A stretch of DNA of 64,000 nucleotides from Methylibium sp. (GTDB lineage Bacteria > Pseudomonadota > Gammaproteobacteria > Burkholderiales > Burkholderiaceae_C). The notes beneath the pieces are model-generated. The model searched no databases, was not told where the DNA came from, and saw nothing but the letters and a program-made list of their open reading frames with translations. Every line of letters begins with the position of its first letter. Position 1 is the first letter of the stretch. The DNA is taken from the NCBI RefSeq assembly GCF_013817345.1, contig NZ_JACDCW010000004.1:1-64000 (forward strand), in the 5' to 3' direction. The position numbers and the translations under genes were made by a program. Shown piece by piece: positions 9,890-22,545 of this stretch.

Positions 9890-11059
9890 TCATTGATCCT
9901 CCTGGCGCCGGGGCGGATAACTGTCCCAGGTCTGGCAACCGGGACATTGCCAGAAGTAATGCTGGGCCTCGAAGCCGCAGGCCGCGCAGCGGTAGCGTTG
10001 GCCGGGTTTGGCGGCGGCGGCGGCGAGTAGCTGGAGTTGCTCGGCATCGGCCACCGACAGACTCTCGCCGCGCGCGAGTTGTTCCTTGAGCAGCACTACG
10101 GCGGCCGAGAGCGTCGGGTGAGCCTGCAGGTGCGCCCTCAACAGCGACTGGCGCTCGGCGGCGTCCGGCGTCAGGCGAAGCAGGGCGGTCAACAAATCGA
10201 GGCTGGGCTGGCGCTCGTACACCGCCTTCAGACGCGACGAAGCCGCAGCGTCGTCGTTGCAAGCGAGGGCGCTGGCGGCGTAATCCCCTGCGATCAGCGG
10301 GAACGTGGTCGGCTGCACTGCCAGCAAGTCGTCCCAGACGGCGAGCGCTTCACGATGGCGACCCGCCTGCACGTGACGATGCCCCTCCAGCACCCGCGGC
10401 CGCGCGGCTTGCGGCGCGGCCGTGCGGGCCTCATGCAGCGCTGCTTCGGCCTCGGCCGCGCGGCGGCACGTTTCGGCCTCGAGCGCGATCTCGCAGTGAT
10501 AGTGGGCAACGCGTGTGGCGAACGAACCGGCACCGGCCGCCTCGAGCTGACGCGCGATTTCGATCGCGGCAGGCCAATCGCGGGTGCGCTCATAAAGCGT
10601 GAGCAGCTCGAGCTTGGCGTCGGTGCCGAAGGCGCTGCCTTCGAGCGCCTTGAAGGCCGCCTCGGCGCGGTCGAACAGGCCGGCCTTGAGAAAGTCCTGA
10701 GCGAGCGCGTGCTGGGCCCGGTCGCGTTCGGTGACCGACAAGTCGCCCCGGCCGAGCAGGTGCTGGTGCACGCGCACAGCGCGCTCGTACTCGCCGCGGC
10801 GGCGGAACAGGTTGCCCAGGCCGAAGTGCAGCTCCGAGGTTCCGGGGTCCTGTTGCACCGCTTCGATGAAGGCATCGATGGCCTTGTCGGGCTGTTCGCT
10901 GAGCAGCAAGTTCAGCCCCTTGTAATAGGCCTTGGGCGATTCCTGCTGTTCGCGCTTCCACTGCTTGAGATCGAAGCGCGAGGCGAGCCAGCCCAGCGCG
11001 AAGGCCACCATCAGGCCGAGCAGGCCCAGCGGAAGGGCTGTCTGAGGATCAAACTCCAT
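9890..11059 (-). CDS. lapB: Lipopolysaccharide assembly protein LapB (TPR and rubredoxin-like zinc site)
   Basis: N-terminal TM, AYYKGLNLLLSEQPDKAIDAFIEAVQQDP TPRs, C-terminal YRCAACGFEAQHYFWQCPGCQTWDSYPPR. Confidence 0.95.
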   Translation of the reverse strand: MEFDPQTALPLGLLGLMVAFALGWLASRFDLKQWKREQQESPKAYYKGLNLLLSEQPDKAIDAFIEAVQQDPGTSELHFGLGNLFRRRGEYERAVRVHQHLLGRGDLSVTERDRAQHALAQDFLKAGLFDRAEAAFKALEGSAFGTDAKLELLTLYERTRDWPAAIEIARQLEAAGAGSFATRVAHYHCEIALEAETCRRAAEAEAALHEARTAAPQAARPRVLEGHRHVQAGRHREALAVWDDLLAVQPTTFPLIAGDYAASALACNDDAAASSRLKAVYERQPSLDLLTALLRLTPDAAERQSLLRAHLQAHPTLSAAVVLLKEQLARGESLSVADAEQLQLLAAAAAKPGQRYRCAACGFEAQHYFWQCPGCQTWDSYPPRRQEDQ

Positions 11060-11372
11060 CGCGCGGTGGATGTTCCAGCGGCGCTGGCTCGACGGCGCGC
11101 GCCGCTTCCACCTCGAGCATCGTCGTGGCGGTGTCGCTGCGCGGCACGCGCTGCGCTTGGGCGTCGCGGCGCAACCGCCACCAGCTCGGCAGCATCGCCA
11201 TGATGCCTAGGGCACAGCCCAGGCCGAAGGCGGCAAGCACGATGAAAACCATCGGCGCACGCCATTCATGACCGAAAAACCACCTCACGGCGGCGTCGTG
11301 CTGGTTGTTCAACGCGAACGCGAACAGCGTGAAGAAAATCGCGGCTCGGAAGAGCCAGAGGACGATGCGCAT
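11049..11372 (-). CDS. lapA: LapA domain-containing protein
   Basis: MRIVLWLFRAAIFFTLFAFALNNQHDAAVRWFFG; overlaps lapB. Confidence 0.88.
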   Translation of the reverse strand: MRIVLWLFRAAIFFTLFAFALNNQHDAAVRWFFGHEWRAPMVFIVLAAFGLGCALGIMAMLPSWWRLRRDAQAQRVPRSDTATTMLEVEAARAVEPAPLEHPPRDGV

Positions 11373-11418
11373 GGTCGCGGGATTCTATCGACGCCCTCGG
11401 TCTGCGTCGCGAACGCGT

Positions 11419-11751
11419 TCAGGGCGCTGGTGTGTCGGCGGCTTGCGCGGCCTGGGCTTCGAGCGCGGCGGTGCGGGCGTCGACCGCCTCGCGCAGTGCC
11501 TTGCCAGGTTTGAAATGAGGCACCAGCTTTTCGGGAATCAGCACCTGCTCGCCGGAGCGCGGATTGCGGCCCATGCGCGGCGGGCGGCGATTGATCGAAA
11601 AGCTGCCGAAACCTCGTATTTCGATGCGGTGACCTCGCGCGAGGGCATCGCTCATCGCGTCGAGAATGGTCTTGACGGCGAACTCGGTGTCGCGCTGCGT
11701 CAGCTGGCTGAAGCGTTCACCGAGCAGGGCCACGAGATCGGAACGGGTCAT
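11419..11751 (-). CDS. ihfB: Integration host factor subunit beta
   Basis: [21 protein letters not shown]...[31 protein letters not shown]. Confidence 0.97.
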   Translation of the reverse strand: MTRSDLVALLGERFSQLTQRDTEFAVKTILDAMSDALARGHRIEIRGFGSFSINRRPPRMGRNPRSGEQVLIPEKLVPHFKPGKALREAVDARTAALEAQAAQAADTPAP

Positions 11752-11824
11752 CGGTCGGTGCGCTCGCGAGTGGCAGGACGGGCCTGCACGAATGCCCTCG
11801 CGCTGAGGCGTGAAGGCATGCGCG

Positions 11825-11854
11825 CAGGCTGGAAGCCGAGGGGCTTCCAGCCTG
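11825..11854 (-). terminator. Strong hairpin between rpsA and ihfB (weak U-tract)
   Basis: caggctggaagcc/ggcttccagcctg, 13-bp perfect stem just 3' of rpsA on the minus strand. Confidence 0.55.
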
Positions 11855-11862
11855 TGGATCGA

Positions 11863-13578
11863 TCAGTTGTTGCCCTGGTCCAGCTTGGCCTTGAGCAACG
11901 CGCCCAGGCTGGTGGTGCCGGCGTTCTCGCGCTCGGAAGTCTGCGACAGGCGCTGCATCGCCTCCTGGTTGTCGACGTTGTCCTTGGCCTTGATCGACAA
12001 CTGGATCGAGCGCGTCTTGCGATCGATGTTGATGATCAGCGTGGAGACTTCTTCGCCTTCCTTGAGCACGTTGCGCGCGTCTTCCACGCGGTCGCGAGAG
12101 ATCTCGCTGGCGCGCAGGTAGCCGGTGACATCTTCCGTCAGCTGGATCTCGGCGCCCCGCGCGTCGACCGTCTTGACCGTGCCGGTCACCGTCATGCCGC
12201 GGTCATTGACCGAGGTGTAGGTGGTGAACGGGTCGGAGTCGAGCTGCTTGATGCCCAGCGAGATGCGCTCGCGTTCCACGTCGATGGCCAGCACGATCGC
12301 CTCGACCTCCTGGCCCTTCTTGTAGTTGCGCACCGCGGCCTCGCCCGGCTCGTGCCAGGACAGGTCGGACAGGTGCACCAAGCCGTCGATGCCGGCCGCC
12401 AGACCCACGAACACGCCGAAGTCGGTAATCGACTTGACCGGGCCCGTGAGCTTGTCGCCGCGCTTGTGCTCCTGGGCGAACTCGTCCCAGGGGTTGGCCT
12501 TGCACTGCTTCATGCCCAGGCTGATGCGGCGCTTGTCCTCGTCGATCTCGAGCACCATGACTTCGACCTCTTCGCCCAGAGTGACGAGCTTGGAGGGTGC
12601 GACGTTCTTGTTGGTCCAGTCCATCTCCGAGACGTGCACCAGGCCTTCGATGCCCGGTTCGATCTCGACGAACGCACCGTAGTCGGCAATGTTGGTGACC
12701 TTGCCGAACAGGCGGGTGCCTTGCGGGTAGCGGCGCGACACGCCGACCCAGGGATCGTCGCCCATTTGCTTGAGGCCGAGCGAGACGCGGTTCTTTTCGG
12801 CGTCGAACTTGAGCACCTTGGCGGTCAGTTCCTGGCCGACCTGCACCACCTCGCTCGGATGGCGCACACGGCGCCAGGCCATGTCGGTGATGTGCAGCAG
12901 GCCGTCGATGCCACCCAGGTCGACGAAGGCGCCGTACTCGGTGATGTTCTTGACCACGCCTTCGACGAAGGCGCCTTCGCGCAGCGTGGACAGCAGCTTG
13001 GCGCGCTCTTCGCCCATCGAAGCCTCGACCACGGCACGGCGCGACAACACGACGTTGTTGCGCTTGCGGTCGAGCTTGATGACCTTGAACTCCATCGTCT
13101 TGCCTTCGAACGGCGTCATGTCCTTGACCGGACGCGTGTCGAGCAGCGAGCCGGGCAGGAAGGCGCGGATGCCGTTGACGAGGACGGTGAGCCCGCCCTT
13201 GACCTTGCCGTTGACGGTGCCGGTGACGAAATCGCCCGACTCGAGCGAGGTTTCGAGCGACATCCAGGACGCCAGGCGCTTGGCCTTGTCGCGCGACAGG
13301 ATGGTGTCGCCATAGCCGTTCTCGATCGCGTCGATGGCGACGGAGACGAAGTCGCCGACCTGGACTTCGAGTACGCCCTGGTCGGTCTTGAATTCCTCGA
13401 TGGGGACGTAGGCTTCGCTCTTGAGGCCGGCATTGACGACCACGAAGCTGTGCTCGATGCGCACCACCTCGGCAGAGACGACTTCGCCGGTGCGCATGTC
13501 TGAGCGCTTGAGCGATTCCTCGAACAGGGCGGCGAACGATTCCATGCCTTGCGACGAGGCGGTTGCGAGTTCTGACAT
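11863..13578 (-). CDS. rpsA: 30S ribosomal protein S1
   Basis: [23 protein letters not shown]...; six S1 repeats. Confidence 0.97.
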   Translation of the reverse strand: MSELATASSQGMESFAALFEESLKRSDMRTGEVVSAEVVRIEHSFVVVNAGLKSEAYVPIEEFKTDQGVLEVQVGDFVSVAIDAIENGYGDTILSRDKAKRLASWMSLETSLESGDFVTGTVNGKVKGGLTVLVNGIRAFLPGSLLDTRPVKDMTPFEGKTMEFKVIKLDRKRNNVVLSRRAVVEASMGEERAKLLSTLREGAFVEGVVKNITEYGAFVDLGGIDGLLHITDMAWRRVRHPSEVVQVGQELTAKVLKFDAEKNRVSLGLKQMGDDPWVGVSRRYPQGTRLFGKVTNIADYGAFVEIEPGIEGLVHVSEMDWTNKNVAPSKLVTLGEEVEVMVLEIDEDKRRISLGMKQCKANPWDEFAQEHKRGDKLTGPVKSITDFGVFVGLAAGIDGLVHLSDLSWHEPGEAAVRNYKKGQEVEAIVLAIDVERERISLGIKQLDSDPFTTYTSVNDRGMTVTGTVKTVDARGAEIQLTEDVTGYLRASEISRDRVEDARNVLKEGEEVSTLIINIDRKTRSIQLSIKAKDNVDNQEAMQRLSQTSERENAGTTSLGALLKAKLDQGNN

Positions 13579-13734
13579 TGGGTTATTTCCTAGGGACCGG
13601 CGAACCGGTGCTGCTGCCACGGGCGTGGCGGGTTCAGTTGAAAAACCGACGTTTCCTTGTACCTGTGCTGCCGGATGGCGGCAGCGAAAGAGGCACTGCG
13701 AAGAAGCGTCGGGCCTGGGACTGTTCGGCGGGGC

Positions 13735-15861
13735 TCAATACGGCTCCGAGCCCCTACCGAACGGCTGCATCGCTGCCCACCAATCGAGCACCTGTTCGAC
13801 CGAGGCATCGATCGAGAGTGCAGAGTTGTCGAGTAGCTTGGCCTCCGAAGGCGCCTTCAAAGGCGCGATGCTGCGGTTTTGGTCCCGTGCATCGCGCGCC
13901 TCGAGGTCGTCGCGAAGGGCTGAAAGATTAGCAGAAATTCCTTTTGAAATCAACTGCTTATGGCGTCTTTCCGCGCGCGTTGCGGCACTTGCGGTAAGGA
14001 ACACCTTGAGCGCGGCATCCGGGAAAACGACGGAGCCCATGTCGCGGCCATCGGCCACGAGCCCCGGCAGGCGGCGAAAGCTCAATTGCAACTCGAGCAG
14101 CGCCTTGCGCACGGCGGGCAGCGCCGCGACCTGCGAGGCCAGGCTGCCGACCGCTTCTGCGCGCAGTGCGTCGGTCACGTCCTCGCCGCCCAGCAGTGCG
14201 CGAAGTTGGTCGAAGCGTAGCGGCAGTTGGCGCGCCAGGGCCGCAACGCGGCGCTCGTCGTTGGCATCGATGCCCGCACGCAAAGCGGCCAGCGCGGTGG
14301 CGCGATAGAGCGCGCCCGAGTCGAGATGGTGGTAGCCGAGCCGCAGCGCCAACTCGTTGCCAAGCGTGCCCTTGCCGGAGGCCGTCGGCCCGTCGACCGT
14401 GAGGACCGGGATCGTGTCGCGGTCTGCTCGGGCAATGGAGAAGAGGACGCTGAAATAGTCGGGAAAGGTCTTTCCGACGCAGCGCGGGTCGAGCACGCGA
14501 ACCGGCACGCTTGGGCGCTTGGCATCGAGGACCGTTCCACCCGTGCGCTGGTCATCCAGCGCAAACACGCCGGCTGATTCCGGCGCACCGGCGGCCAGCG
14601 CATTGAACGCCGCAAGGGATGCGCACATGGCCATGCGGTGGTCGTCGTAGGTGTGGATCGACGCAGCCCGCCAGTGCGTGGGGGGACCGACTTCGATGAA
14701 GTCGGCACCCTCGACGACGCGGGCGCCGAACTTGCGCAATTCCGCCGCCATCGCGGCAATGCGGTCGGTTTCCTTGACCCGCCAGCTTGCGATGTTGGTA
14801 AGCCGCGTGGTGCCGTCGGCATAGAGCGCCATCATGGCCAGCGTCATTGCCGCATCGGGGATGTGGTTGCAGTCGAGCGTGATGGCTTTCAGCGGCCAGG
14901 CGCCGCGCCGGACCTGCAGCGCGTTGGCTTCCTCGACAATGTCGGCGCCCATCGCGCGCGCCGCCTCGATGAAGCGGATGTCGCCCTGGATGGAGCCGAT
15001 TCCTGCGCCCTCGATGCGCAACGGGGCTTCGGTTGCCGCGATCGCGCCAGCAGCGATGAAGTAAGAGGCCGATGACGCATCGCCCTCGACGTGGATGTCG
15101 CCCGGCGAGCGGTAGACGCTTGAGGCCGGGAGGGTGAAGCGTTGCCAGCCCTCGCGCCGAACGTGAACGCCGAAGCGCTCCAGCAGCGCCAGCGTGATCT
15201 CGATGTAAGGCTTGGAGATCAGCTCGCCCTCCACCTCGATGACCCGCTCGTGTTCAGCAGCGACCAGCGGCAGAGCCATCAGCAGGGCTGTGAGGAATTG
15301 GCTGGAGACGTCGCCGCGCACGCAGATCGGGGTGCCCTGCCGTAGCTGGGTCGGACCCTCCAGGCGCAAGGGCGGATAGCCCGGCTGGCTCAGGCAGGTG
15401 ATGCTGCAGCCGAGCGAGCGCAGGGCATCGATCAAATCGCCGATCGGTCGCTCGTGCATGCGCGCCACACCGCTCAGCTCGAAGCAACCGCCTTGCGTTG
15501 CCGCCAGCAGCGCGAGCGCCGCCGCAAGCGGGCGCATCGCGGTACCGGCGTTGCCGAGAAAGAGTTGCGCCTCGTGCACCGACAGCCGGCCGGCGAGGCC
15601 GGTGATGCAGATCGAGCCCCCGTGGGTTTCGACTGCGCAGCCCAGTGTGCGCAAGGCGTCGATCATCACCCGCGTGTCGTCGGAGTCGAGCAGGTCATGA
15701 ATGCGTGTGCGGCCGGCGCTCAGGCCGGCGAGCAGCAGCACGCGGTTGGAGATGCTCTTGGAGCCCGGCAGACGCACGGTGCCGCTGACGCCGAGCAAAG
15801 GCGGCAGATCGAGAAACGCGGGCGCCATGGCGCGGCTGGCATCGGACATCGGAAAGCTCAC
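13735..15861 (-). CDS. aroA/cmk: Bifunctional 3-phosphoshikimate 1-carboxyvinyltransferase / cytidylate kinase
   Basis: EPSPS motifs ([33 protein letters not shown]) followed without a stop by CMK ([41 protein letters not shown]). Confidence 0.95.
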   Translation of the reverse strand: MSFPMSDASRAMAPAFLDLPPLLGVSGTVRLPGSKSISNRVLLLAGLSAGRTRIHDLLDSDDTRVMIDALRTLGCAVETHGGSICITGLAGRLSVHEAQLFLGNAGTAMRPLAAALALLAATQGGCFELSGVARMHERPIGDLIDALRSLGCSITCLSQPGYPPLRLEGPTQLRQGTPICVRGDVSSQFLTALLMALPLVAAEHERVIEVEGELISKPYIEITLALLERFGVHVRREGWQRFTLPASSVYRSPGDIHVEGDASSASYFIAAGAIAATEAPLRIEGAGIGSIQGDIRFIEAARAMGADIVEEANALQVRRGAWPLKAITLDCNHIPDAAMTLAMMALYADGTTRLTNIASWRVKETDRIAAMAAELRKFGARVVEGADFIEVGPPTHWRAASIHTYDDHRMAMCASLAAFNALAAGAPESAGVFALDDQRTGGTVLDAKRPSVPVRVLDPRCVGKTFPDYFSVLFSIARADRDTIPVLTVDGPTASGKGTLGNELALRLGYHHLDSGALYRATALAALRAGIDANDERRVAALARQLPLRFDQLRALLGGEDVTDALRAEAVGSLASQVAALPAVRKALLELQLSFRRLPGLVADGRDMGSVVFPDAALKVFLTASAATRAERRHKQLISKGISANLSALRDDLEARDARDQNRSIAPLKAPSEAKLLDNSALSIDASVEQVLDWWAAMQPFGRGSEPY

Positions 15862-15877
15862 AACCGCGGTCGCGCCT

Positions 15878-16762
15878 TCAGCGCGTGCCGCCCGGCTTAG
15901 GGTTGCTCATCTGCCAGCCGGCGCGCATGTCGGAGGCGCTGCGGATCAAGTCTTCGAGCGCCTCGTGGTTGCCGAGCTTCATCACGTGCTCGAGCGCGTC
16001 GAGCGTGTGGCGGAAGCGCTGTGATTGCTTGAGAACTTCTTCGCGGTTGCTGATCAGCACGTCGCGCCACATTACCGGGTCGCCCGCGGCGATGCGGGTG
16101 AAGTCGCGAAAGCCCGGGCCGGCCAGCGACAGGAAGTCGCGCCCCGCGGGCTGCTTGGCCACCGACGAAAAATAGGCGAAGGCCAGCAGGTGCGGCAGGT
16201 GGCTCACGGCGGCAAACGCCGCGTCGTGGTTTTCAGCGCTCATCTTCAGCACCTGGCAGCCGATCGCTGCCCAGACATCGGTCGCCTTTTGCAGCAGTAC
16301 AGGATCGGTCTGCACCAACGGCGTAAGGATGACCTGGCGGCCCGCATAGAGCTGCGCATCGGCGTTCTCGATGCCGGCCACTTCCTTGCCGGCAATGGGG
16401 TGCGCCGGCACGAAGCAGCCGACCTTGTCTTTGAGCACGCGCCGGGCGGCATCGACGACATCGCGCTTGGTGCTGCCGACATCCATGAAGAGAACATCGG
16501 GCTCGACCAGGTGGCGCACGGCCTTGAGGGTGGCTTCCGTCGCAGCGACCGGCACTGCCAGCAGCACCAGGTCGGAGCCCGAGACAGCCAGCAACGCCGA
16601 TTCAGCGGCAGTGTCGATCACACCGAGCTTCTTCGCTCGCTCGGTGGTCGATGGCGACTTGCTGTAGCCGACCACCCGCTTGACCAACCCGGCACGCTTG
16701 AGTGCGAGCGCGAACGAGCCGCCCATCAGGCCGCAGCCGATCACCCCGAGTTGATTGAACAT
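15878..16762 (-). CDS. tyrA: Prephenate dehydrogenase
   Basis: [52 protein letters not shown]. Confidence 0.94.
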   Translation of the reverse strand: MFNQLGVIGCGLMGGSFALALKRAGLVKRVVGYSKSPSTTERAKKLGVIDTAAESALLAVSGSDLVLLAVPVAATEATLKAVRHLVEPDVLFMDVGSTKRDVVDAARRVLKDKVGCFVPAHPIAGKEVAGIENADAQLYAGRQVILTPLVQTDPVLLQKATDVWAAIGCQVLKMSAENHDAAFAAVSHLPHLLAFAYFSSVAKQPAGRDFLSLAGPGFRDFTRIAAGDPVMWRDVLISNREEVLKQSQRFRHTLDALEHVMKLGNHEALEDLIRSASDMRAGWQMSNPKPGGTR

Positions 16763-16780
16763 GGGCAGCAGCGCTCGCGA

Positions 16781-17905
16781 TCAGTGAACGTCCAGCGGGT
16801 AGGTGCCCAACAGCTTGAAGAACGAGCAAGCCGCGCGCAATTCGCCCAGGGCCGCAGCCAATGCCGGCTGCTCTGGATGGCCCTTGAGGTCGATGTAGAA
16901 GTAGTACTCCCACTGATCGGCGCTGCGCGCCGGGCGCGACTCGAAGCGCGTCATCGACACGCCGTGTTCCTTCAGCGGCACCAGCATGTCGTGCACCGCG
17001 CCCGGCCGGTTGGTGACCGAAACGACCAGGCTGGTGCAGTCGTGGCCCGAGGACTGCGGCTGCGGGTTGCGTTCGGGGTGGCTGACGATAACGAAGCGGG
17101 TGCGGTTGTGCGGGTCGTCCTGGATCGCGGGCGCCACGATATGCAAGCCGTACTCGCTGGCGGCACGTTCGCTCGCCACAGCCGCCAGTTTCGGGTCCAG
17201 CGAAGCCAGCCGCGCGCCTTCGGCGTTGCTCGCCACCGGCCGGCGTTCCACATCGGGCAGGTGATAGCTAAGCCATCCATGGCACTGAGCGAGCGCCTGC
17301 GGATGTGCGCACACGGCCTTGATGCCGGAGACGGCGTTGTCCCGGCGCAGCAGGTTGTGGCGAACGAACAGGCTCGTCTCGCCCACGATGAAGAGCGGCG
17401 TCGTCAGGAACAGGTCTAGCGAGCGTGCGACCACGCCTTCAGTGGAATTCTCGACTGGAACCACGCCGAAGTCGGCGGCGCCTGCGGTGGTGCTGCGGAA
17501 CACCTCGTCGATGCTCGCACAGGGCACCTGCACGATCGAGGAGCCGAAATAGCCTAAAGCTGCGAGTTCGCTGAACGTGCCGGCGGGGCCGAGATAGGCG
17601 ACGCGAGTGGGAATTTCCAGAGCCCGGCAGGCCGACATGATCTCGCGCCAGATCGGCGCCACGCTGTCGGTTTGCAAAGGACCACCATTGCGAAGCTTGA
17701 GCCCATCGATCACTTGCGCCTCGCGTTCGGGCCGGAACACCACCGAGCCCTCTCGCTTCTTGATGCCGCCGACCTGCAGCGCCAATGCGGCGCGGCGGTT
17801 CAACAGAGTCAGCAGGTCACGGTCGACCAAATCGATCTGCTCGCGCAGTCCGGCCAGGGCCGGATCACCGGGAGCATGTGGCGGCGCGTCGTCGGAGTCA
17901 GGCAT
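16781..17905 (-). CDS. pheA: Chorismate mutase/prephenate dehydratase (P-protein)
   Basis: CM domain [23 protein letters not shown] plus [17 protein letters not shown] and [25 protein letters not shown]. Confidence 0.95.
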   Translation of the reverse strand: MPDSDDAPPHAPGDPALAGLREQIDLVDRDLLTLLNRRAALALQVGGIKKREGSVVFRPEREAQVIDGLKLRNGGPLQTDSVAPIWREIMSACRALEIPTRVAYLGPAGTFSELAALGYFGSSIVQVPCASIDEVFRSTTAGAADFGVVPVENSTEGVVARSLDLFLTTPLFIVGETSLFVRHNLLRRDNAVSGIKAVCAHPQALAQCHGWLSYHLPDVERRPVASNAEGARLASLDPKLAAVASERAASEYGLHIVAPAIQDDPHNRTRFVIVSHPERNPQPQSSGHDCTSLVVSVTNRPGAVHDMLVPLKEHGVSMTRFESRPARSADQWEYYFYIDLKGHPEQPALAAALGELRAACSFFKLLGTYPLDVH

Positions 17906-19019
17906 GGCGTGCCGCAAATTCTCGCATGTAGCCCACCAGCGCCTGCACCCCTTCGAGCGGCATCGCGTTGTACAGCGACGCTCGCAGACCACCGACGCTT
18001 TTATGCCCTTTGAGCTGCAACAGACCTTGCGTCTCGGCGCCCGCAAGGAAAACCGGATCGAGCGAACTGTCGGGCATAAAGAAGGGCACGTTCATGCGCG
18101 AACGAGCCGAAGGCTCGACTCGGTTGACGTAAAAACCCGAGCGGTCGATGGCGTCGTAAAGAAGCGAGGCTTTCTCGATATTGCGCCGCTCCAGCTCCGC
18201 CACGCCACCCTGATCAGTCATCCACTCGAAGACGAGGCCGGCAACGTAGATGGCCCACGTCGGCGGCGTGTTGTACATCGAGTCATGTGCCGCAACCACC
18301 GAGTAATTGAACGCAGCGGGGCAAACTCGCAGCGCGTGACCGAGCAGGTCCTCGCGCACAAAAACCAGCGTCAACCCGGCCGGGCCGATATTCTTTTGCG
18401 CGCCGCCGTAAGCCAGGCCGACTCTCGACCAGTCGATCGGTCGCGAGGCCAGGTGCGAAGAGCAGTCGATCACCAGCGGCGCATCGCAGCCGAGCGCGTG
18501 CAAGTCGGGCAACTCGTGAAACTCGATGCCGTTGATCGTCTCGTTGCTGCACACGTGCACGTAGTTCGCGCGGGCGCTGAGCTGCCAGCCGGCCGGATTG
18601 GGCAGCCGCGTGTGGTTCGCTTCACCCGGTTGCACGTTGCTGGCGACGACGCGCGCCTCACCGTAGCGCAGCGCCTCCTGATGCGTCTTGAGCGACCACT
18701 GGCCCGTGACGACATGGTCGGTCACGCCGCCGCGCGACAGGTTGAGCGGCACAATCGAGTTCTCGGCGATTGCACCGCCCTGCATGAACAGAATCTTGAA
18801 GTGCGGAGGAACGGCAAGCAAGGCACGCAGCTGGTGCTCGGCGCTCGCGAAGATCTCGCCGAACTCGCGGCCCCTGTGGCTCATCTCCATGACACCGATG
18901 CCGCTGGATCGACCATCGGCGCAGCGCCAGTCCAGCATCTCGGCCGCAGCGCGCTCGAGCACCGACGGTGGGAGGGTGGCCGGTCCGGCCGAGAAGTTGT
19001 AGGGTCGCTCGGCCATCAC
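17898..19019 (-). CDS. serC: 3-phosphoserine/phosphohydroxythreonine transaminase
   Basis: [30 protein letters not shown]...[21 protein letters not shown]. Confidence 0.96.
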   Translation of the reverse strand: MMAERPYNFSAGPATLPPSVLERAAAEMLDWRCADGRSSGIGVMEMSHRGREFGEIFASAEHQLRALLAVPPHFKILFMQGGAIAENSIVPLNLSRGGVTDHVVTGQWSLKTHQEALRYGEARVVASNVQPGEANHTRLPNPAGWQLSARANYVHVCSNETINGIEFHELPDLHALGCDAPLVIDCSSHLASRPIDWSRVGLAYGGAQKNIGPAGLTLVFVREDLLGHALRVCPAAFNYSVVAAHDSMYNTPPTWAIYVAGLVFEWMTDQGGVAELERRNIEKASLLYDAIDRSGFYVNRVEPSARSRMNVPFFMPDSSLDPVFLAGAETQGLLQLKGHKSVGGLRASLYNAMPLEGVQALVGYMREFAARHA

Positions 19020-19621
19020 CTCGCCGGAGCACTGCCTGCGCCACCGGCGCCGGAGGGGGGCTGAACGTTCAGGCGTTGCGCCATCGACTGCTCCAAGGCG
19101 CGCAGCTTCGGCTCGATGGTGCCCCGCGAGTCCGCGACGAGCTTGTCGGAGAGGGCACGCTGCATTTCAGCTCCGAGCGACTGGAACTTGCGGTTGACCG
19201 GCGACTCGAGGAGTCCAATCAGTTGGACGAGCTCCGCTTCGCTGAAATTCGCCTCGAGGACCGGGCCGATCGTCGCCGGCGCGAGTTCGACAGCGCGTTT
19301 TGCCAGGATGGGCACGGCCTCCTCGGCGTACTTCTTCGCATCGGCCTGAATTTCCTTGGCGACCGCCTCACGCCTGTCCGCCGGCAGATTGCTCTGAATG
19401 ACCAGTGCGGCGCGTTGCATCATCTGAGCGGCGGGCTGTTCTGCAAGCACGCGCGCCGCGCCTTCGATACCGGGGCGTTGCAGCTGCAGCACCTTCGCGA
19501 CCAGTTCCTTCTTCGCCTTGCTTGCCGCAGGAGCGGAAGCGGGCGCCGCAGCAGGAGCCTGAGCGAGTACGGGGCTGGCTAGGGCAATCGACGCGGCCAG
19601 CATGATCGTCTTGAGCTTCAT
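19016..19621 (-). CDS. DUF2059-like secreted protein
   Basis: Signal peptide [22 protein letters not shown]; sits between gyrA and serC; family call from recalled similarity. Confidence 0.75.
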   Translation of the reverse strand: MKLKTIMLAASIALASPVLAQAPAAAPASAPAASKAKKELVAKVLQLQRPGIEGAARVLAEQPAAQMMQRAALVIQSNLPADRREAVAKEIQADAKKYAEEAVPILAKRAVELAPATIGPVLEANFSEAELVQLIGLLESPVNRKFQSLGAEMQRALSDKLVADSRGTIEPKLRALEQSMAQRLNVQPPSGAGGAGSAPAR

Positions 19622-22251
19622 TGAATCTCCTCCCCGGGGTCGCCGGTCGTTGTGTCGGTTTCCGCATCGGCAGCGTCGTTCTCGACGATGCGCTGCAGTC
19701 CGCTGAGCTGCGAGTCGGCGTCCAGGGCGATCAAGGTGACGCCCTGGGTGGCGCGGCCGAGTTCACGGATCTCGCTGACCCGCGTGCGCACCAGCACACC
19801 GCGGTCGGTGATGAGCATGATCTCGTCTGCCGGCCGGACCAACGTGGCCGCGACGACCTTGCCGTTGCGCTCGGTCTGCTGGATCGCGATCATGCCTTTG
19901 GTGCCACGGCCATGCCGTGTGTACTCGGTGATCGAGGTGCGCTTGCCGTAGCCGTTTTCCGTTGCGGTGAGCACGCTCTGGCTTTCGTCTTCTGCGACCA
20001 GCATCGCGATCACGTTCTGGCCTTCCTCCATCATCATGCCGCGCACGCCGCGCGCGTTGCGGCCCATGGGGCGGACATCGTTTTCGTTGAAGCGCACCGC
20101 CTTGCCGCCATCGGAGAACAGCATCACGTCGTGGCCGCCGTCGGTCAGTGCTGCACCGATGAGGTGGTCGCCCGGATCGAGGTCGACGGCGATGATGCCG
20201 GCCTTGCGCGGGTTGTTGAACTCGTCCAACGCGGTCTTCTTCACCGTGCCGAGCGCCGTGCCCATGAAGATGAAGTGATCGGCCGGAAAACTGCGGAATT
20301 CGCCGGTCAGCGGCAGCACGACAGTGATTTTTTCGCCGGCCTGCAGCGGAAACATGTTGACGATGGGCTTGCCGCGCGCATTGCGCGAGCCTTGCGGCAC
20401 TTCCCAGACCTTGAGCCAGTAAACCCGGCCGCGGTCGCTGAAGCACAGCATCCAGTCGTGGGTGTTGGCAATGAAGAGCTGGTCGATCCAGTCGTCTTCC
20501 TTGGTCTGCGTGGCCTGCTTGCCGCGACCGCCGCGGCGCTGAGCCCGGTACTCTGCGAGCGGCTGGCTTTTCACGTAGCCGGTGTGGCTGAGCGTCACCA
20601 CCATGTCGGTCGGCGTGATCAGGTCCTCGGTACCGAGTTCCTGCACGTTGTGTTCGATGCGGCTGCGCCGTGCGCCCAGCTTGGTCTGGCCGAACTCCTG
20701 CTTCAGCGCGATCAGTTCCTCGCCAATGATGACGGTCACACGCTCGGGTTTGGAGAGAATGTCCAGCAGATCGGCGATCTGCGCCATCACCTCCTTGTAC
20801 TCGCCGATGATCTTGTCCTGCTCGAGGCCCGTCAGGCGCTGCAGGCGCATCTGCAGGATCTCGCCGGCCTGGTCATCCGACAGGCGGTACAAGCCGTCGG
20901 GCTGCATGCCGTAGCTGGCGGGCAAACCATCGGGCCGGTAAGCTTCCCGACCGCCGGGGGTATCGACCTCGGCACGCGCGAGCATCTCCCGCACCAATGA
21001 CGATTCCCAGTTGTGTGCCATCAGCCCCTGCCTCGCCAGGGGCGGTGTCGGCGAATTCTTGATGATTTCGATGAAGCGGTCGATGTTGGCCAGCGCCACC
21101 GCCAGACCTTCGAGCACGTGGCCCCGTTCGCGCGCCTTGCGCAGCTCGAACACCGTGCGCCGTGTGACGACTTCGCGGCGGTGCTCGAGGAAGATAGCGA
21201 CCAGTTCGCGCAAATTGCACAGCTTGGGCTGGCCGTCGATCAGCGCAACCATGTTGACGCCGAAGCTGTCCTGCAGCTGGGTCTGCTTGTACAGGTTGTT
21301 GAGCACCACCTCGGGCACTTCACCGCGCTTGAGTTCGATGACGACGCGCATGCCGGACTTGTCGGATTCGTCCTGGATATGGCTGATGCCTTCGAGCTTC
21401 TTCTCGTGAACGAGCTCGGCCATGCGCTCGAGCAGCGTCTTCTTGTTTACCTGATACGGGATTTCATCGACGATGATGGCCTGGCGTTGGCCGCGATCGA
21501 TGTCTTCGAAGTGGCACTTGGCGCGCATCACCACCTTGCCGCGCCCGGTGCGATAACCCTCGCGCACGCCGACCAGGCCGTAGACGATGCCGGCGGTCGG
21601 GAAGTCGGGCGCCGGAATGATTTCCATCAACTCGTCGATGGAAGCGTCGGGGTTTCTCAATAAGTGCAGGCAGGCGTCGACCACCTCGTTCAAGTTGTGC
21701 GGCGGAATATTGGTCGCCATCCCGACAGCGATACCTGACGATCCGTTGACCAGCAGATTGGGAAGCCGTGTTGGCAGCACCAGCGGCTCTTTTTCCGAGC
21801 CGTCGTAGTTCGGCCCGAAGTCCACCGTTCCTTTGTCCAGATCGGCCAACATTTCGTGGGCAATCTTCGACAGACGGATTTCGGTGTAGCGCATCGCGGC
21901 GGCGTTGTCCCCGTCGACCGATCCGAAATTGCCTTGTCCGTCGACCAGCATGTGACGCAGCGAGAAATCTTGCGCCATCCGCACGATGGTGTCGTAGACC
22001 GCCGTGTCGCCGTGCGGATGGTATTTGCCGATCACGTCACCGACGATGCGAGCGCTTTTCTTGTAGGCGCGGTTCCAGTCGTTGTTCAGTTCGTGCATTG
22101 CAAACAGCACGCGCCGGTGGACTGGCTTGAGACCGTCGCGCGCGTCTGGGAGGGCGCGGCCGACGATCACGCTCATTGCGTAGTCGAGGTAGGAGCGCCG
22201 CATCTCCTCTTCGAGGCTGATCGGCAGGGTTTCCTTGGCGAATTGGCTCAT
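19618..22251 (-). CDS. gyrA: DNA gyrase subunit A
   Basis: [50 protein letters not shown]-terminal pinwheel with [11 protein letters not shown]. Confidence 0.98.
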   Translation of the reverse strand: MSQFAKETLPISLEEEMRRSYLDYAMSVIVGRALPDARDGLKPVHRRVLFAMHELNNDWNRAYKKSARIVGDVIGKYHPHGDTAVYDTIVRMAQDFSLRHMLVDGQGNFGSVDGDNAAAMRYTEIRLSKIAHEMLADLDKGTVDFGPNYDGSEKEPLVLPTRLPNLLVNGSSGIAVGMATNIPPHNLNEVVDACLHLLRNPDASIDELMEIIPAPDFPTAGIVYGLVGVREGYRTGRGKVVMRAKCHFEDIDRGQRQAIIVDEIPYQVNKKTLLERMAELVHEKKLEGISHIQDESDKSGMRVVIELKRGEVPEVVLNNLYKQTQLQDSFGVNMVALIDGQPKLCNLRELVAIFLEHRREVVTRRTVFELRKARERGHVLEGLAVALANIDRFIEIIKNSPTPPLARQGLMAHNWESSLVREMLARAEVDTPGGREAYRPDGLPASYGMQPDGLYRLSDDQAGEILQMRLQRLTGLEQDKIIGEYKEVMAQIADLLDILSKPERVTVIIGEELIALKQEFGQTKLGARRSRIEHNVQELGTEDLITPTDMVVTLSHTGYVKSQPLAEYRAQRRGGRGKQATQTKEDDWIDQLFIANTHDWMLCFSDRGRVYWLKVWEVPQGSRNARGKPIVNMFPLQAGEKITVVLPLTGEFRSFPADHFIFMGTALGTVKKTALDEFNNPRKAGIIAVDLDPGDHLIGAALTDGGHDVMLFSDGGKAVRFNENDVRPMGRNARGVRGMMMEEGQNVIAMLVAEDESQSVLTATENGYGKRTSITEYTRHGRGTKGMIAIQQTERNGKVVAATLVRPADEIMLITDRGVLVRTRVSEIRELGRATQGVTLIALDADSQLSGLQRIVENDAADAETDTTTGDPGEEIQ

Positions 22252-22545
22252 GCGTGGGGCACTGGTCGGCGGTAAGGATCCGCAGACGACGCAGCGCGCA
22301 GGCACGCGCGCTGCTGTGATGGGCGGGGAAGGCCTGATTCTATGTGTGCCAGGGCTGTCGCCCTGGCGCAACAACCGTTCGCCTCCTCACACAGGCGACA
22401 GGCAAAGACTTGTCCCTTAGATGTCGTATGGCACAATGATTTGTCAGTTCTAAAGCGTGCAGAAGCCGGTAATAGCCGGCATCCGTTCGTTATTTGTTTA
22501 TGGACACGTGCAGCTGTTGCTGCGGCCCATCCTGAGAGGAGAATC

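Noticed and set aside
11305-13503. 732-aa plus-strand ORF antisense to ihfB/rpsA
   Set aside because: Shadow ORF; rpsA evidence is decisive.
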